Source: Dactylorhiza incarnata
Taxonomy: Eukaryota; Streptophyta; Magnoliopsida; Asparagales; Orchidaceae
NCBI GenBank assembly: GCA_033032865.1
Contig: JAWHQI010000505.1
Location: forward strand, 925,501 to 989,500
Direction: 5' to 3'
DNA: 64,000 nucleotides
Positions 32,786-44,026 of the stretch are shown one piece after another (within the stretch, counting starts at the first letter, position 1; every line of letters starts with the position of its first letter). Position numbers and translations under genes: made by a program. The notes beneath the pieces are model-generated. The model saw only the letters and a program-made list of their open reading frames with translations. It had not been told where the DNA came from and did no database searches.

Positions 32786-35277
32786 TTAAGAAAAGTTAGC
32801 ACAAATTAACGGAGACAATGTTTTAAAGATTGCAGCTGCAATTTCAGCCCTAAATTTCGGCATTTCATTCTGCCACCTCTGGAAACGATCCCAAGAGATC
32901 GTATTTGTAGATACAACAGTCTCCATGAACTTGATTACGAAAACACCGCAGTCATTCTCATTCTCCTGCATTGGTAAACCTGGGGCGTCCGTTATTGGCC
33001 AGCTAAGGAAATCAGGTGTCATTGCATCACTAATATCCTATAATGTTGATACTTACAAGAACGGAATAACATCAACAACATATTAGAGTGTCACAACATT
33101 ATATCTTGATAAATTTTAAAATACAACTCAATGCAAACGTACATACCAATGCGGGCAATGCTGCACGATGTCGGCTAGTCAGGAGAGAGTCGTAGTACTC
33201 CCACCGACCCTCTCTGATATGACATACAAGCAAAGACCAGTGACACTCGAAGTGACATGACATTAATATTATCTCCGACGACTGAACGCTTGCGGCTGTT
33301 ATATGACTAACAAGAGTTTTGGAGTTTTTAAAATTGCATCTCTTACAGTTCTGCATTTGATTAGGTAAACATGGTTTAAATCATTACGAATAAATTGTTT
33401 AAAGTGTGCAAAAAGTGCTTACAGCGTAGTCCGGAGACACGTATAAAAATGCCTTCATTTTTGACAATGCCCGCTTCCTATTTGCGCAAAGAACAAGTGC
33501 ATAAGCATTCAAATGCGTATCCTCTAGCCATCCATCAGTCAATAGCTCATCGACTAATCGTCTAGTTAATAAAATGTTCCCACTTTGAAAAATAGTACTA
33601 TTACTGTAATTTCAACATTATAAAAAGTTTGTGAGAGCAAAATAAACATCAACAAAATTAAAGTCACCACACACCATAACTACCTCTCAAAAAAATTAGT
33701 GAGAACAAATTCTATGACTTCACGTAGTCGTTCAGTTATCAAGATTTTGCCTGGGTAGTCCTTGATTTTCTTGGCAGGGGTACCTAATGTCTTCTTCTTG
33801 CGACCTTCTCTTTTCTTTACATTCCTAATTAAAACTACTGAGCTTTTCTTCACTCTCGAACCCTGACACCTTCGACGGACTTTTCTGCGGCAATACTTTG
33901 TACTCAACTTCTGTTTTACTTTGAGTGGAGTGAGTTTGTGGAACACAAGTTTCAAGGGGTGAAGCGGGAGTGGACCAAGAAGGGTGTTGGTCTTGCAAAG
34001 ATTTAAACCATATCTCAATTGACATTCTAATTGATTCTAAATTTGTCATAATATCCTTTCTTAGGGAGTCAACCTGACACGTCACTTGATCGTTAATAAA
34101 TCCCCTGAGCCGACTCTCCATCCCTCTCCACCCTTCATCTGACTGCACATATTCACACTTGTCTGCTTCCAACATCATCTTTCCCTTCCCATATTCCCTC
34201 CTCAACTTTCTCAACTTAACCTTCTCACTTTTTTTCACCTTTATCTTCTCTTTCTCTTCCAAATCTTCACTACCTCTTCTTCCCTCAAAATCCGAATCTT
34301 CTTCCTCTGGCCCGAGTAGTGCCCTCTCACACCCTCCAATCTTCTGGAATTTGGTATACACCTTAAAACACAAAACACATAATTTTGGCGATTAACTTTG
34401 TTAAAACAAAATGAATTTTACCATATAATTATTGAACTTACTTGTGATGTTATCCTAAGCTTTCCTTGCAAGGTGAGGCAATACTTTGCACTATAACTGA
34501 CCTTCGGAGACCAACGAAAAATTCTAGGCCTTGCAGCCTCATCAACAACTAACTGAACATTTGTATGCTCGTAGAACCACACCTACACATAAGAAATATT
34601 TAGGCATTTAACTCTGAAATAAGGTTATTTAAAATTTGAACTCTTACCAATAACACCATTGTGCAACCTTCGAAGTACCCCAAATTGGCACTTGCTTCTC
34701 TTAAAACACTCATTCTACTTAGATCAACCAACTGCAAATGTAAAAAGTTGTGGACGGCCTTTGGCCAGTTGTACTCTGTAAAAACACTCAGCTTGGAGAC
34801 CTTGTTAAGAGAGGCCGGAGTCTTTAGACCCTTCAAAGGAAAAAGAAAAACAACTACAAGATATTTAACTAATGCATCAATTCTCCTACTCTCTAATGTA
34901 GGAGAAAACTCCTCAACGGCAAGCCTTTGTAGTTCATCAGTTATGTTCTTGTGAGTTAGGTCCAACAATGGTAGTCTAAAGAACTTCAGAACACGACCTT
35001 TGTTAGGTAGCCCCAATATCATCGCCACCTCATTCACTGTCAACTGTATGTAATAATTTCCTATTAAGAATGTTTGCTTATCTCTATTGTAGCATCGCAC
35101 AAGAAAATATAATAACGGAATATTTTGGGGGAGACTTGACATTTGAAAAAAAGGTAGCACTTTAGCATCGGCAAGTGCAGACTTTGACTCGGCTGTTAGG
35201 ACATCCAACAACGGATGGGCATTGGATTTGAAGGTGGACACAGCACACCGGGAACTAAGATATTGGCTCTCAGTCAT
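32786..35277 (-). pseudogene. DUF1985-like / Ulp1 (C48) cysteine protease gene of MULE 1, one frameshift
   Basis: Exons by GT-AG reading on the - strand: 35277-34648 (MILGLPNKG, a DUF1985/plant-mobile-domain-type N-terminal region), 34582-34442 (47 codons, VWFYEHT), 34361-~33680 (acidic/Lys-rich linker), ~33600-33420 (LLTDGWLEDTHLNAYAL), 33356-~33140 (catalytic His in CHWSLLV and Asp in EYYDSL), 33022-32786 (catalytic Cys in NDCGVFVIKFME). The Ulp1 His-Asp-Cys triad is complete. In the linker the frame shifts near 33850: the ORF with FESEEKLSSF stops, and SSVVLIRNVKK, which matches MULE 2, lies in another frame. Such genes, with unknown substrate, are known cargo of plant Mutator-like elements; related Ulp1 enzymes process SUMO. 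Confidence 0.75.
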
Positions 35278-35289
35278 TCTCAGGTCTGT

Positions 35290-36060
35290 AAAGTGTAGTA
35301 ATAAAGAAGTAAAATGACTGTAAAATAAAAGACTGTAAAAGGACTATAAATAGCAGCTAACATTACAGCTGTAATAGGACTGTAAAACTAAAAAAATCCA
35401 GCGCTCAACCTATTAATAGTTCAACACTATAACACAACAACAATAGATCAGTACATTGACTAATAAAGCACTAAAATGACTGTAAAATAAGAGACATTAC
35501 AATAGAATAGAACTTTAAGAGGGAAGTGGTAAAATACAATTATAAAAGGACTGTAAAAGGACTGTAAAAGGACTGTAAAATATCGGTAAAAAACGACTGT
35601 AAAAGAACTGTAAATAGCATCTAATAATACAGCTGTAAAAGGACCGTAACACTAAAAAAACACAGCTCTCAACCTATTAACAGTTCAACACTATAACACA
35701 ACAACAATACATCCATAAAATGACTACCATAGGGTACAAACGGCTGTGGTAACATACTACCAGACTACACGACCATGACTCCACAACAATAACTGCAGTA
35801 ACATACTCCATGAGTGCAGTAACATACCATTTTTAGGGACTAAAAGACGAGAAGAAGAAGGTCGGTAAAAAATGGATGTAAAAGGACTGCAAATAACAGC
35901 TAACAATACAGCTGTAAAAGGACCGTAACACTAAAAAAACACTGATCTCAACCTATTAACAGTTCAACACTATAACATAGGGTTCAAACGGCTGTGGTAA
36001 CATACTCCATGACTACACGACCATGGCTCCACAACAATAACAGCAGTAACATACCTTTTC
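35290..36060. repeat. ACTGTAA-rich array in MULE 1
   Basis: Many copies of (G)GACTGTAAAA/CTGTAAAAG are interspersed with larger duplicated blocks such as CTCAACCTATTAA.AGTTCAACACTATAACA, repeated three times (about 35404, 35668, 35948). It lies between the Ulp1 gene start and the right TIR. Confidence 0.7.
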
Positions 36061-36284
36061 AGGGCCTAAAAGACGAGAAGAAGAAGTGCGGTAAAATTCA
36101 TACCTACGGGAACGAGGGTTTAAGAACGGTAAATCGGAGGTTCGTCACTAACTTCCGCGGTGAACGTCGCGTAGAAGAAGATCGGGAGGGATTTCTCCAG
36201 GATCTGGAAGGGATTGACAAGATCGACATGGGTTTGAGAAGAGATCGGGAGGGGTTTCGCGTTTCGCCGTAGGGGGGAAAAATT

Positions 36285-36381
36285 TGCGATTTCGAAAGGG
36301 CGAATGCGTGGGCCCCAGGCGTAAAAGGCCTATTTATTCTCGCAGGATGGCATAGTGCGAGCCCTTACCAAAAATTCTCTC
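36285..36381 (-). repeat. MULE 1 right terminal inverted repeat
   Basis: Read inverted it begins GAGAGAATTTTTGGTAAGGG and continues with CACTATGCCATCCT and GGCCTTTTACGCCTGGGGCC, matching the left end. Confidence 0.85.
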
Positions 36382-36390
36382 TTTTTATCG

Positions 36391-36520
36391 AATGTTTAAA
36401 CTCCATATGGTAGTATAAGTGATGATGTCTTCAACTATGATGAAAATTTATAAATATATTTATTTTTATACTTGTGAACAAATTCTATAGTATTAATACA
36501 TTTGACATAGTCGGGCTAGA
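36391..36520. other. Short AT-rich spacer between two DNA transposons
   Basis: Nothing recognised. Confidence 0.4.
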
Positions 36521-36528
36521 TTATAGTT

Positions 36529-37267
36529 GGGAATTGTTAAAAGCACCGTAATTTTGGTTATGTGCACATTTTTGTTAAAACACCGCAGTAAGCTATAGAC
36601 ACATAAAAATGTTATAGGCATTGCATAATTTGTTAAAATCAAACCAAATAGAAAAAAATGCATGTATCAATAACCAATAATTAGGAAAAAAACTTAATAT
36701 AACAATAACCCACAACATGAAATCATCAAAATATGAGGGAACGATGACAAACAACGTGAATATAACATGAATATAACATGATTTACAACATGAATATAAC
36801 GATGTATAAAACTATACAAAAATCTTTAATTTGTAGTCATTTTGGGCACTTTTTGTTCATCCAAAAGAAATTTTTTAGGTTTATGTTTACCTTGGCGCGA
36901 GGATCTGAGGAAGGCGACGCCTGTGAGGAAGAGGGCGTCAAGGACAGGATGCGTTAGATCTAAAGGAATGCATGGGAAACACCGACGAAAGGGCGGGGAT
37001 GCTCTGAATGAAACTGTGCTCTTGAGGGGAAGAAGTGCAGGGGAAGCACCGGTGGAGCGCGTCGAGGCGGCAGAAGCACCCACGGAGGCACCGGCGGAGG
37101 CCGTCGAGCACGGGATAGTCGGCGACATCGAGGAGCTAGGGTGGAGAGGCGAAAGGTTGATGTGCGCCACTTTTGAGTGCGCTTAGTTTTTGTTAGGAGT
37201 CTTTTGGACCTAAAATTAGGTGAATTTGATGTGCACATATAAATTTGTGGTGCGCTTAACAACTCCC
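36529..37267. mobile_element. Small GC-rich element with terminal inverted repeats (739 bp)
   Basis: Left end GGGAATTGTTAAAAGCACC; inverted right end GGGAGTTGTTAAGCGCACC; both continue to ATGTGCACAT. Flanks TTATAGTT (36521-36528) and TTGTAGTT (37268-37275) form an 8-bp duplication with one mismatch. This fits hAT-like or Mutator-like non-autonomous elements. The interior (36890-37190) is GC-rich, unlike its AT-rich ends and flanks, and open on both strands for more than 100 codons, so a captured gene fragment is possible. No domain recognised. Confidence 0.65.
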
Positions 37268-37275
37268 TTGTAGTT

Positions 37276-37860
37276 TTATCAATCATTGGTACGAGAATAT
37301 GGTCCACTACAAAGCCCTGGACCAATAAAAATGTTGCAGTTCATTGGGCACATGGTTGGTCGGGACCCGTGTACAAAAATTTCTCCATTCGTATCGGAGA
37401 AAATGTTGTGTACGTTTAGCGTACCATTTTATGGTCCTTAAATAAATAGCGGGTCCCGCTTTATTTTTCTCTCCCTTTCCCGCTTAGTTGCTCACTTCGG
37501 CGTTTCGCTACCCGCTTATTTGTCGGCCGCTGGAGTAGATCTATCGCCGGAAAGGACCTGTAAATTCATCGGCATTTCGCTTCACCGGAAAACCTAGCCG
37601 GCCTCACCTTCATCGGTCGCGACATTTCGCTCCACCGGAAAACCTAGCCGGCCTCACCTTCATCGGTCGACGGGAAGCTTTCTTATTGTCTAATGGCGGT
37701 CGCTTCCTACCGATTCCGGTCTCAATAATCATCTCCTACAATTGTGCAGCATTCTTTGGGTTTAGGGAGAGTCGCCGTCGTTCTAACGCAGGCGACTTTC
37801 AAAGAGGTTCCTGCCGTGTCCGTCCTTTCGCACTCTACACCTTCTATTCTTCATGGATTC
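37276..37860 (+). other. Probable left end and 5' part of MULE 2
   Basis: 37360-37500 (GGTCGGGACCCGTGTACAAA, GGAGAAAATGTTGTGTACG, AAATAAATAGCGGGTCCCGC) resembles the layout of the MULE 1 left TIR, including AAATAAATAG, but I found no inverted partner near 48 kb. 37574-37675 contains a short tandem repeat of CACCGGAAAACCTAGCCGGC. No confirmed exon. Confidence 0.35.
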
Positions 37861-39010
37861 AGAAAGAACTGTAAGTATTTTTTGAACTGTAATTCATTAT
37901 TTAACCCATTAGTTCATCAGTTAACAAATTAACAAATATTCTGAAACTGTAAGTGCAAATGTGAGCCCAACAGTAAGAACAATTGTAATTATAAGTGTTG
38001 AACTGCAAGTCCAACTGTAATTATAACTGTTTTTTGAACTGTAATTAGGGCATGTGAAGCCAACTGTAATTCATCAGTACAGTTCATCGTTTAACAAAGT
38101 AAGAAATTACAGTCCAACTGTAAGTACAACTATAAGTATAACTGTAGGTCCAACTATAAGTCCAAGTGCAATTGTGATTATGTTTAGAACTGTAAGTCAA
38201 ACTGTAATTATAAGTGTTGAACTGCAAGTCCAACTGTAATTATAACTATCTTTTGAACTGTAATTAGGGCATGTGAAGCCAACTGTAATTCATCAGTACA
38301 GTTCATCATTTAACAAAGTAAGAAATTACAGTCCAACTGTAAGTCCAAGTGTAATTGTGATTATGTTTAGAACTGTAAGTCAAACTGTAATTATAAGTGT
38401 TGAACTGCAAGTCCAACTGCAATTATAAGTGTATTTTGAACTGTAATTTTGTTAAGGGCATTTTAAGCCAACTGTAATTTGTTTACTGATGAACTCATGA
38501 AATTAACTTTATACATTCAAACTGTTAAGTTCATCAGTTAAGTTTATCAGTTAACAAATTACCAAATTACAATCCAACTGTACTTAGAACTGTAAGCCCA
38601 ACTGTAATTATAAGTGTTCAACTGTAAGTCTTACTGTAATTATAAGTGTCCTTTGAACTGTAATTTTGTTAAGGGCATGTGAATCCAACTGTATTTTGTT
38701 TACTGATGAACTTAACTTTATACAGTCCAACTGTTAAGAGTTCATCAGTTAACAAATTAAGAAATTACAATTGTGCAATTTATTTATAAGTGTAAGTACA
38801 ACTGTTAAGGGTCCAAATGTAAGCCCAACTGTAATTATAAGTGTAAGTACAACTGTAAGTCCAACTGTAACTGTAACTATAATTCATAATTTAACTGTAA
38901 CTTCAGCTGTAACTATAATTCATATTTTAACCATAACTCCAACTGTAACTGGTGTAACTATAATGCATATTTTAACTGTAACTTAATTATTGTTGTACCT
39001 GTAATTTTAA
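37861..39010 (+). repeat. ACTGTAA array in MULE 2 (roughly thirty copies)
   Basis: AACTGTAAGT/AACTGTAATT recurs roughly thirty times in 1.1 kb, mixed with TATAAGTGT. A larger direct duplication with a period of about 220 bp repeats TTAGGGCATGTGAAGCCAAC (near 38045 and 38266). It directly precedes the FAR1-domain exon. Confidence 0.8.
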
Positions 39011-39709
39011 TTGTATTTTTTATTTAATTTGTTTTATTTCTTTAAAAGGATCCCGTTGTGTTCCCCGTCGTGCATTCGGAGAAAGAAGCTTATAAAATGT
39101 ACTGTGATTATGCACACCGAATTGGTTTTAGTGTGCACAAACAACACATTATGTATTGGACGCATACGAGAACAATCAAAACTAGAGAGTATAGTTGTTC
39201 AAATGCTGGAAATAAACGAATAAATCCTTCTCCGAAGAAGTTCCGCAAAGCAGATACACGCACTGGTTGTCTTGCTTGTATTCACTTCCATGCTGATGCA
39301 GATGACAGAAATTGGACAGTAACAAAGTTTTTTGAGGAACACAATCACCCCCTCGCAACAGAGAAAGAGAGACATTTATTGAGATCTAGTCGTTCGATAT
39401 CTGAAATGCAAGGTAATCTACTGAAAAACATGACGGGCGCAGGTATTAAACCTGTTGTGGCATACAACTTTATTTTAGACGAAGCTGGAGGTCAAGAAAA
39501 TATTGGTTTTACAAAGACATATGCTTTTAATTACATTCATCGTGAAAGAGCAACATTAATTGAAACCGGTGACGCTACTGCCTTGCTAGAGATATTACAG
39601 GATAAGCAATCAAAGGATAACATGTTTTCATATCATGTCCGAACAGATGAGCTGAACAGGTTAACGACATTCTTCTGGTTGGATGGCGATATCAAAGTAG
39701 ATTACAACT

Positions 39710-40334
39710 TGTTGACGCCAGGAAAATCCTGACCTCAAGATTCGGATCAATGCAGCCCGAGGTTACTGATCCTGCGGTCCAACTCCACGGCTCTGATAGC
39801 TAAAATTGGAGAGAGAAAATGACTAAGCACACCCCAGGTGCTCCAGCAGGGAGGTCCCACCACGTACCCGGAAGTTTGGGAGAAACTTCCCCTCCGCAAC
39901 CAAAAGCTGGGCGAGGTACTAGACGAGCATGGATTTGGCGAGTATCCAACTTGGGGGGACCTCGACCACTTCCCAAAAGTGCCATTTCTAGTACCCCTGG
40001 GGGTCTATTTATAGAGAAATCCTGGGGGGGGGGGGGGGGTACAGGCGAGTATACTGCCTCTGCTCGCGAGTTACAAGGGCTACTCGCCCATACTCGCGAG
40101 ATACTCGCCCATACTCGCGAGATACTCGCCCATACTCGCGAGATACTCGCCCAAGCTCGCCTCTGCTCGCCCCTTGCTCGCCATACTCGCCCCTTGCTCG
40201 CCCAGCTCGCCTCTTGCTCCTGCTGGCTGAGTTGCCTTGTGTCTTGGATTGCCGGCTCCTGTGCTGACCCTTTGACCTTGACTTCAGCCTACGTGGCTTT
40301 GAATGGGCCTACCTCGGAGAATGAGGGTTGTACA
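39710..40334 (-). repeat. LTR (left) of a retrotransposon inserted in the FAR1-like gene
   Basis: TGTTGACGCCAGG to GGGTTGTACA, 625 bp. Against the right LTR: about 6 substitutions, a G tract of 16 versus 8, and three versus four copies of a 21-bp ACTCGCGAGATACTCGCC unit; these two changes account for the whole length difference. Confidence 0.9.
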
Positions 40335-40418
40335 CAATCCCCGCTCTTTGCGAGTAACGTAGTTGCTCGGAAAGAATCATCCAACCCTTATTCGACGAGC
40401 TTTCTTTCTGGCGAGAAA

Positions 40419-41048
40419 AGGTCGACACCTCATAGGAGTCGAGCTCAACTGGAAGCGGATACAAGGTCGACACCTTCTAGGAGCCGAGCTCAACTAGAGG
40501 CAGATACAAGGTCGACACCTTCTAGGAGCCGAGCTCAACTAGAGGCAGATACAAGGTCGACACCTTCTAGGAGCCGAGCTCAACTAGAGGCAGATACAAG
40601 GTCGACACCTTCTAGGAGTCGAGCTCAACTAGAGGCAGATACAAGGTCGACACCTTCTAGGAGCCGAGCTCAACTAGAGGCGGAGAGAAGGTCGACACCT
40701 TCTAGGAGCCGAGCTCAACTAGAGGTGAAGAGAAGGTCGACACCTCGCAGGAGCCGAGCTCAACTGGAGGCGGATATAAGGTCGACACCTTCTAGGAGCC
40801 GAGCTCAACTAGAGGCGGAGAGAATGTCGACACCTTCTAGGAGCCGAGCTCAACTGGAGGCGGATACAAGGTCGACACCTTCTAGGAGCCGAGCTCAACT
40901 AGAGGCGGAGAGAAGGTCGACACCTTCTAGGAGCCGAGATCAACTAGAGGCGGAAAGAAGGTCGACACCTTCTAGGAGCCGTGCTCAACTAGAGGTGGAG
41001 AGAAGGTCGACACCTTCTAGGAGCCGAGCTCAACTAGAGGTGGAGAGG
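40419..41048. repeat. 45-bp tandem array, 14 units
   Basis: Unit AGGTCGACACCTTCTAGGAG followed by CCGAGCTCAACTAGAGGC and GATACA or GAGAGA. Exactly 14 x 45 bp. The length being a multiple of three keeps a + strand frame open (39819-41204, repeats of RSTPSRSRAQLEADT), but that frame begins in the LTR and need not be translated. Confidence 0.95.
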
Positions 41049-42690
41049 TCCAAGGGGACAAACCATCCCGAGGCCTCCATCCTATTGCGTTTGCTGAATG
41101 CTGATCGGTCAAATCGATCATCTCTTCGTCAAGCTGGGGGGTTGGCGTCCGGACTCTCCTCTGATAACCTCTCCAGCCGGATGGGAAGTGCAGTCGGGGG
41201 GTAACTCGGCCAACGTGCAAGGGGGGAGCTGATCTCGACCGTCAATGCAGAGGCTTGGTCTTAGGAGGACTCTCTCCCGAGGCGCTATCCCACCACCCAA
41301 CTTGGGTTTTTACGAGAGTCGAGTCGGAGACCTGTCCCCCAATCGGTCGCCAGGTTGCAGAAGAGTCTTCATACTATCACTCAACAATCAGAGGGGATTA
41401 ACCGCACCAACCCATATGATTGGAATAAAATACAAGAGATATTAGGCTTTGTCGCAAGAGGTCAAATGACACCTTTATACAAGGGTCCCTCAGTCAGGTA
41501 AATCGATCATCGCTTCGACGAGTTGGGAGGTCGGCGTCCAGACTTTCTCCTGATAATCTCACCAGTCGGATGAGAAATGCAGTCGGTGGGAACCGCGGCC
41601 AACGTGCAAGGGGGGAGCCGATCTCGGCCGTCATTGCAGAGGCTTGGACTTAGGGGGACGTATACCGAGGCATTGTCCCATCACCCGTTCTGGGTTTTAC
41701 GAGAATCAAGTCGGAGGCTCGTTTCCCAACCTGTCGTGGAGATCGGTTTCACCTACTTCAAAAAGCTCTTGGCAGAAGAGAAAAACAACTCTCGCGGCCC
41801 ATGTTTCAGGGGGCGAGGAATTTTTATTTAAATGGAATAAACACAAGGAGGGGGAGAATAGACCTTCCCGCTCAGGGATAGAACCTTTTCAGGTCATTGC
41901 CGCTCCAGGTATTCCCAAGCGATTCCCCTTCATGATTCTACAGGCGGTCTCTGCCAGTCTCGAATGCCTCTTGAACGATGAAAGATCCCTCCTAGTTCAG
42001 TTCGAGCTTCTCGATGACAAGTGATCTCCTTGTTGAGCCTTTAGGTACTTCTGAGCAGTTCTTCATCTCATAGAACACACCATGAAGGGGACTGACAGTC
42101 GGGGAGGTTCCAAAGGAACACACCATCCCCAGATCTCCATCCCACTTGGGTGTTGAATGCCGACCAAACCTGTTTCACCTTATGAGTAAGACCCCTCATG
42201 GATCATAGCCGACGGATGGAGATCATCGGTGATAAGAAGCTTGCAGAATACCAAGCTTGGAGACGTCATGAGTAAGCATTCTCATGGAACATAAGTCCTT
42301 CATGAAGATCATCGCGAGTAGAAGCTCGCGGAACACCAGCTTTGAGACGTCACGAGTCAGCATCCTCGTGGAATGTAAGCCCTTGATGAAGATCATCGCG
42401 AGTAGGAACTCGCGGAATTCTAGCTTTGAAAACCACCGCGACTAGGAGCTCGTCGAGCATCAACTTGGAGACCTCGCGAGTAGCTTTATGTGCTTTCCTT
42501 TGGTGGCGAACTCATCATGAATCATCATGTTTGTTAGTCAGACAAAAGCACTCACGGGCTTTACCAAAGCACCCGTCAGTATGATCATGTGTGGAAATCA
42601 TTGACATTGAAGAAGGAGGAAACTGAGGGGAGGAGTGTCCCTTTTTACATAAGACCCCCTACGCAGAGGGTTCGGGGGTTCCGCCACTCT
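41049..42690. other. Internal region of the LARD-like element
   Basis: No protein domain. Two related blocks (about 41100-41350 and 41500-41740) repeat CAACGTGCAAGGGGGGAGC, GTCAATGCAGAGGCTTGG-like and ACTTGGGTTTTTACGAGA-like motifs: an imperfect direct duplication. Confidence 0.55.
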
Positions 42691-42694
42691 TGAT

Positions 42695-43330
42695 CTATGT
42701 ACCATGTTCTCACCAACTTGCGAGTAGAGAACTCACCCTCGCGAGTAGAGAACTCGCTCATGGGCGAGTATAGAAGAATCTTGCTCGCCTGCATGAAGTC
42801 GCCTCATTTGATGCTGCTTGCCTATGTGCGAGTAAGGAAGAAGTTCGCCTATGGGCGAGTATTGAAGGAGCTCGCTTGTGGCCGAGTATTGAAGAAGCTC
42901 GCTCGCCTGCACGAAGTCGCCTATGCCGAGTAACAAGGAAGCTCGCCTATAGGCGAGTAGGGATGGCGAGTAAGGAAGGATCTCGCCACTACCCAGGAAG
43001 CTCGCCTCTCTTCCGAGTAAAGTCGCTGGTCTGAACTTATCTCTGGATCTCGCCTGCAAGAACTCGCCTATGGGCGAGTATGGAACTCGCCTATGAGCGA
43101 GTATGGAACTCGCCTATGAGCGAGTATGGAGCTCGCCTATGAGCGAGTATGGAGCTCGCCTGACGATGTCTTTATCTGGAACTCGCCTTTAGTATGTCGC
43201 CATCTGGAACTCGGCTGCATGAAGTTGCCTCTGGAACTCGCCTTCAGGATGTCGCCATCTGGAACTCGCCCAACTTGTCGAATGCTCGCGAGTTGCTGCC
43301 TTTGGCCTCCATCTCGCCACTTTAAGCCAT
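42695..43330. repeat. CTCGCC / GGCGAGT palindrome-rich repeat block
   Basis: Dozens of ACTCGCC and its complement GGCGAGT, many paired as CTCGCCTATGGGCGAG. 43074-43152 is a regular array of about 23-bp units (GGAACTCGCCTATGAGCGAG plus TAT). It is able to form many small hairpins. Confidence 0.85.
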
Positions 43331-43388
43331 GAAGCCTTCTCGCAAAAATTTCTTCCTCCGACTACGATCCACGCTCACCGCACCAAAG

Positions 43389-44026
43389 TGTTGACGCCAG
43401 GAAAATCCTGACCTCAAGATTCGGATCAATGCAGCCCGAGGTTACTGATCCTGCGGTTCAACTCCACGGCTCTGATAGCTAAAATAGGAAAGAGAAAATG
43501 ACTAAGCACACCCCAGGTGCTCCAGCAGGGAGGTCCCACCACGTACCCGGAAGTTTGGGAGAAACTTCCCCTCCGCAACCAAAAGCTGGGCGAGGTACTA
43601 GACGGGCATGGATTTGGCGAGTATCCAACTTGGGGGGACCTCGACCACTTCCCAAAAGTGCCATTTCTAGTACCCCTGGGGGTCTATTTATAGAGAAATC
43701 CTGGGGGGGGTACAGGCGAGTATACTGCCTCTGCTCGCGAGTTACAAGGGCTACTCGCCCATACTCGCGAGATACTCGCCCATACTCGCGAGATACTCGC
43801 CCATACTCGCGAGATACTCGCCCATACTCGCGAGATACTCGCCCAAGCTCACCTCTGCTCGCCCCTTGCTCGCCATAATCGCCCCTTGCTCGCCCAGCTC
43901 GCCTCTTGCTCCTGCTGGCTGAGTTGCCTTGTGTCTTGGATTGCCGGCTCCTGTGCTGACCCTTTGACCTTGACTTCAGCCTACGTGGCTTTGAATGGGC
44001 CTACCTCGGAGAATGAGGGTTGTACA
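43389..44026 (-). repeat. LTR (right) of the LARD-like element
   Basis: 638 bp, TGTTGACGCC to TTGTACA, followed by the CAACT duplication and the rest of the FAR1-like frame. Confidence 0.9.

Larger units (their letters stand above)
32086..36381. mobile_element. MULE 1: Mutator-like element carrying an Ulp1-type gene
   Basis: Perfect 9-bp target duplication TTTTTATCG (32077-32085 and 36382-36390) flanks terminal inverted repeats of about 90-110 bp. Left: AATTTTTGGTAAGGGC, CACTATGCCATCCT, then AATAAATAGGCCTTTTACGC and TGGGGCCCACGC. The right end repeats these inverted. 9-bp duplications and long TIRs are Mutator hallmarks. The cargo is a - strand DUF1985-like/Ulp1 gene (32786-35277) and a short + strand frame (32283-32597). 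No transposase core is present. A 35290-36050 stretch is dense in ACTGTAA. Because MULE 2 has the transposase on + and Ulp1 on -, I infer that MULE 1 lost its transposase by internal deletion. Confidence 0.88.
39710..44026 (-). mobile_element. Young LTR retrotransposon without pol genes (LARD-like)
   Basis: LTRs 39710-40334 and 43389-44026, 5-bp target duplication CAACT (39705-39709, 44027-44031). The insertion splits the FAR1-like frame cleanly between DYN and FGDV. Inside I see no gag, RT, RNase H or integrase. Instead there are a 14-unit 45-bp array and a block of CTCGCC palindromes. A purine-rich stretch read on the - strand beside the left LTR (AAGAGCGGGGATTG) and CTTTGGTGCGGTGAGCG beside the right LTR could be polypurine tract and primer site, so I prefer the - orientation. 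LTR divergence of about 1% makes it the youngest element here. Confidence 0.85.

Noticed and set aside
39819..41204. 461-codon frame as a protein gene
   Set aside because: It starts inside an LTR, and most of its length is a tandem array whose unit length keeps any frame open. No domain or splice context. Reported only as a repeat.
40335..43388. CRISPR-like array from the regular repeats
   Set aside because: Units are contiguous 45-bp tandem copies without spacers, in plant nuclear retrotransposon DNA.
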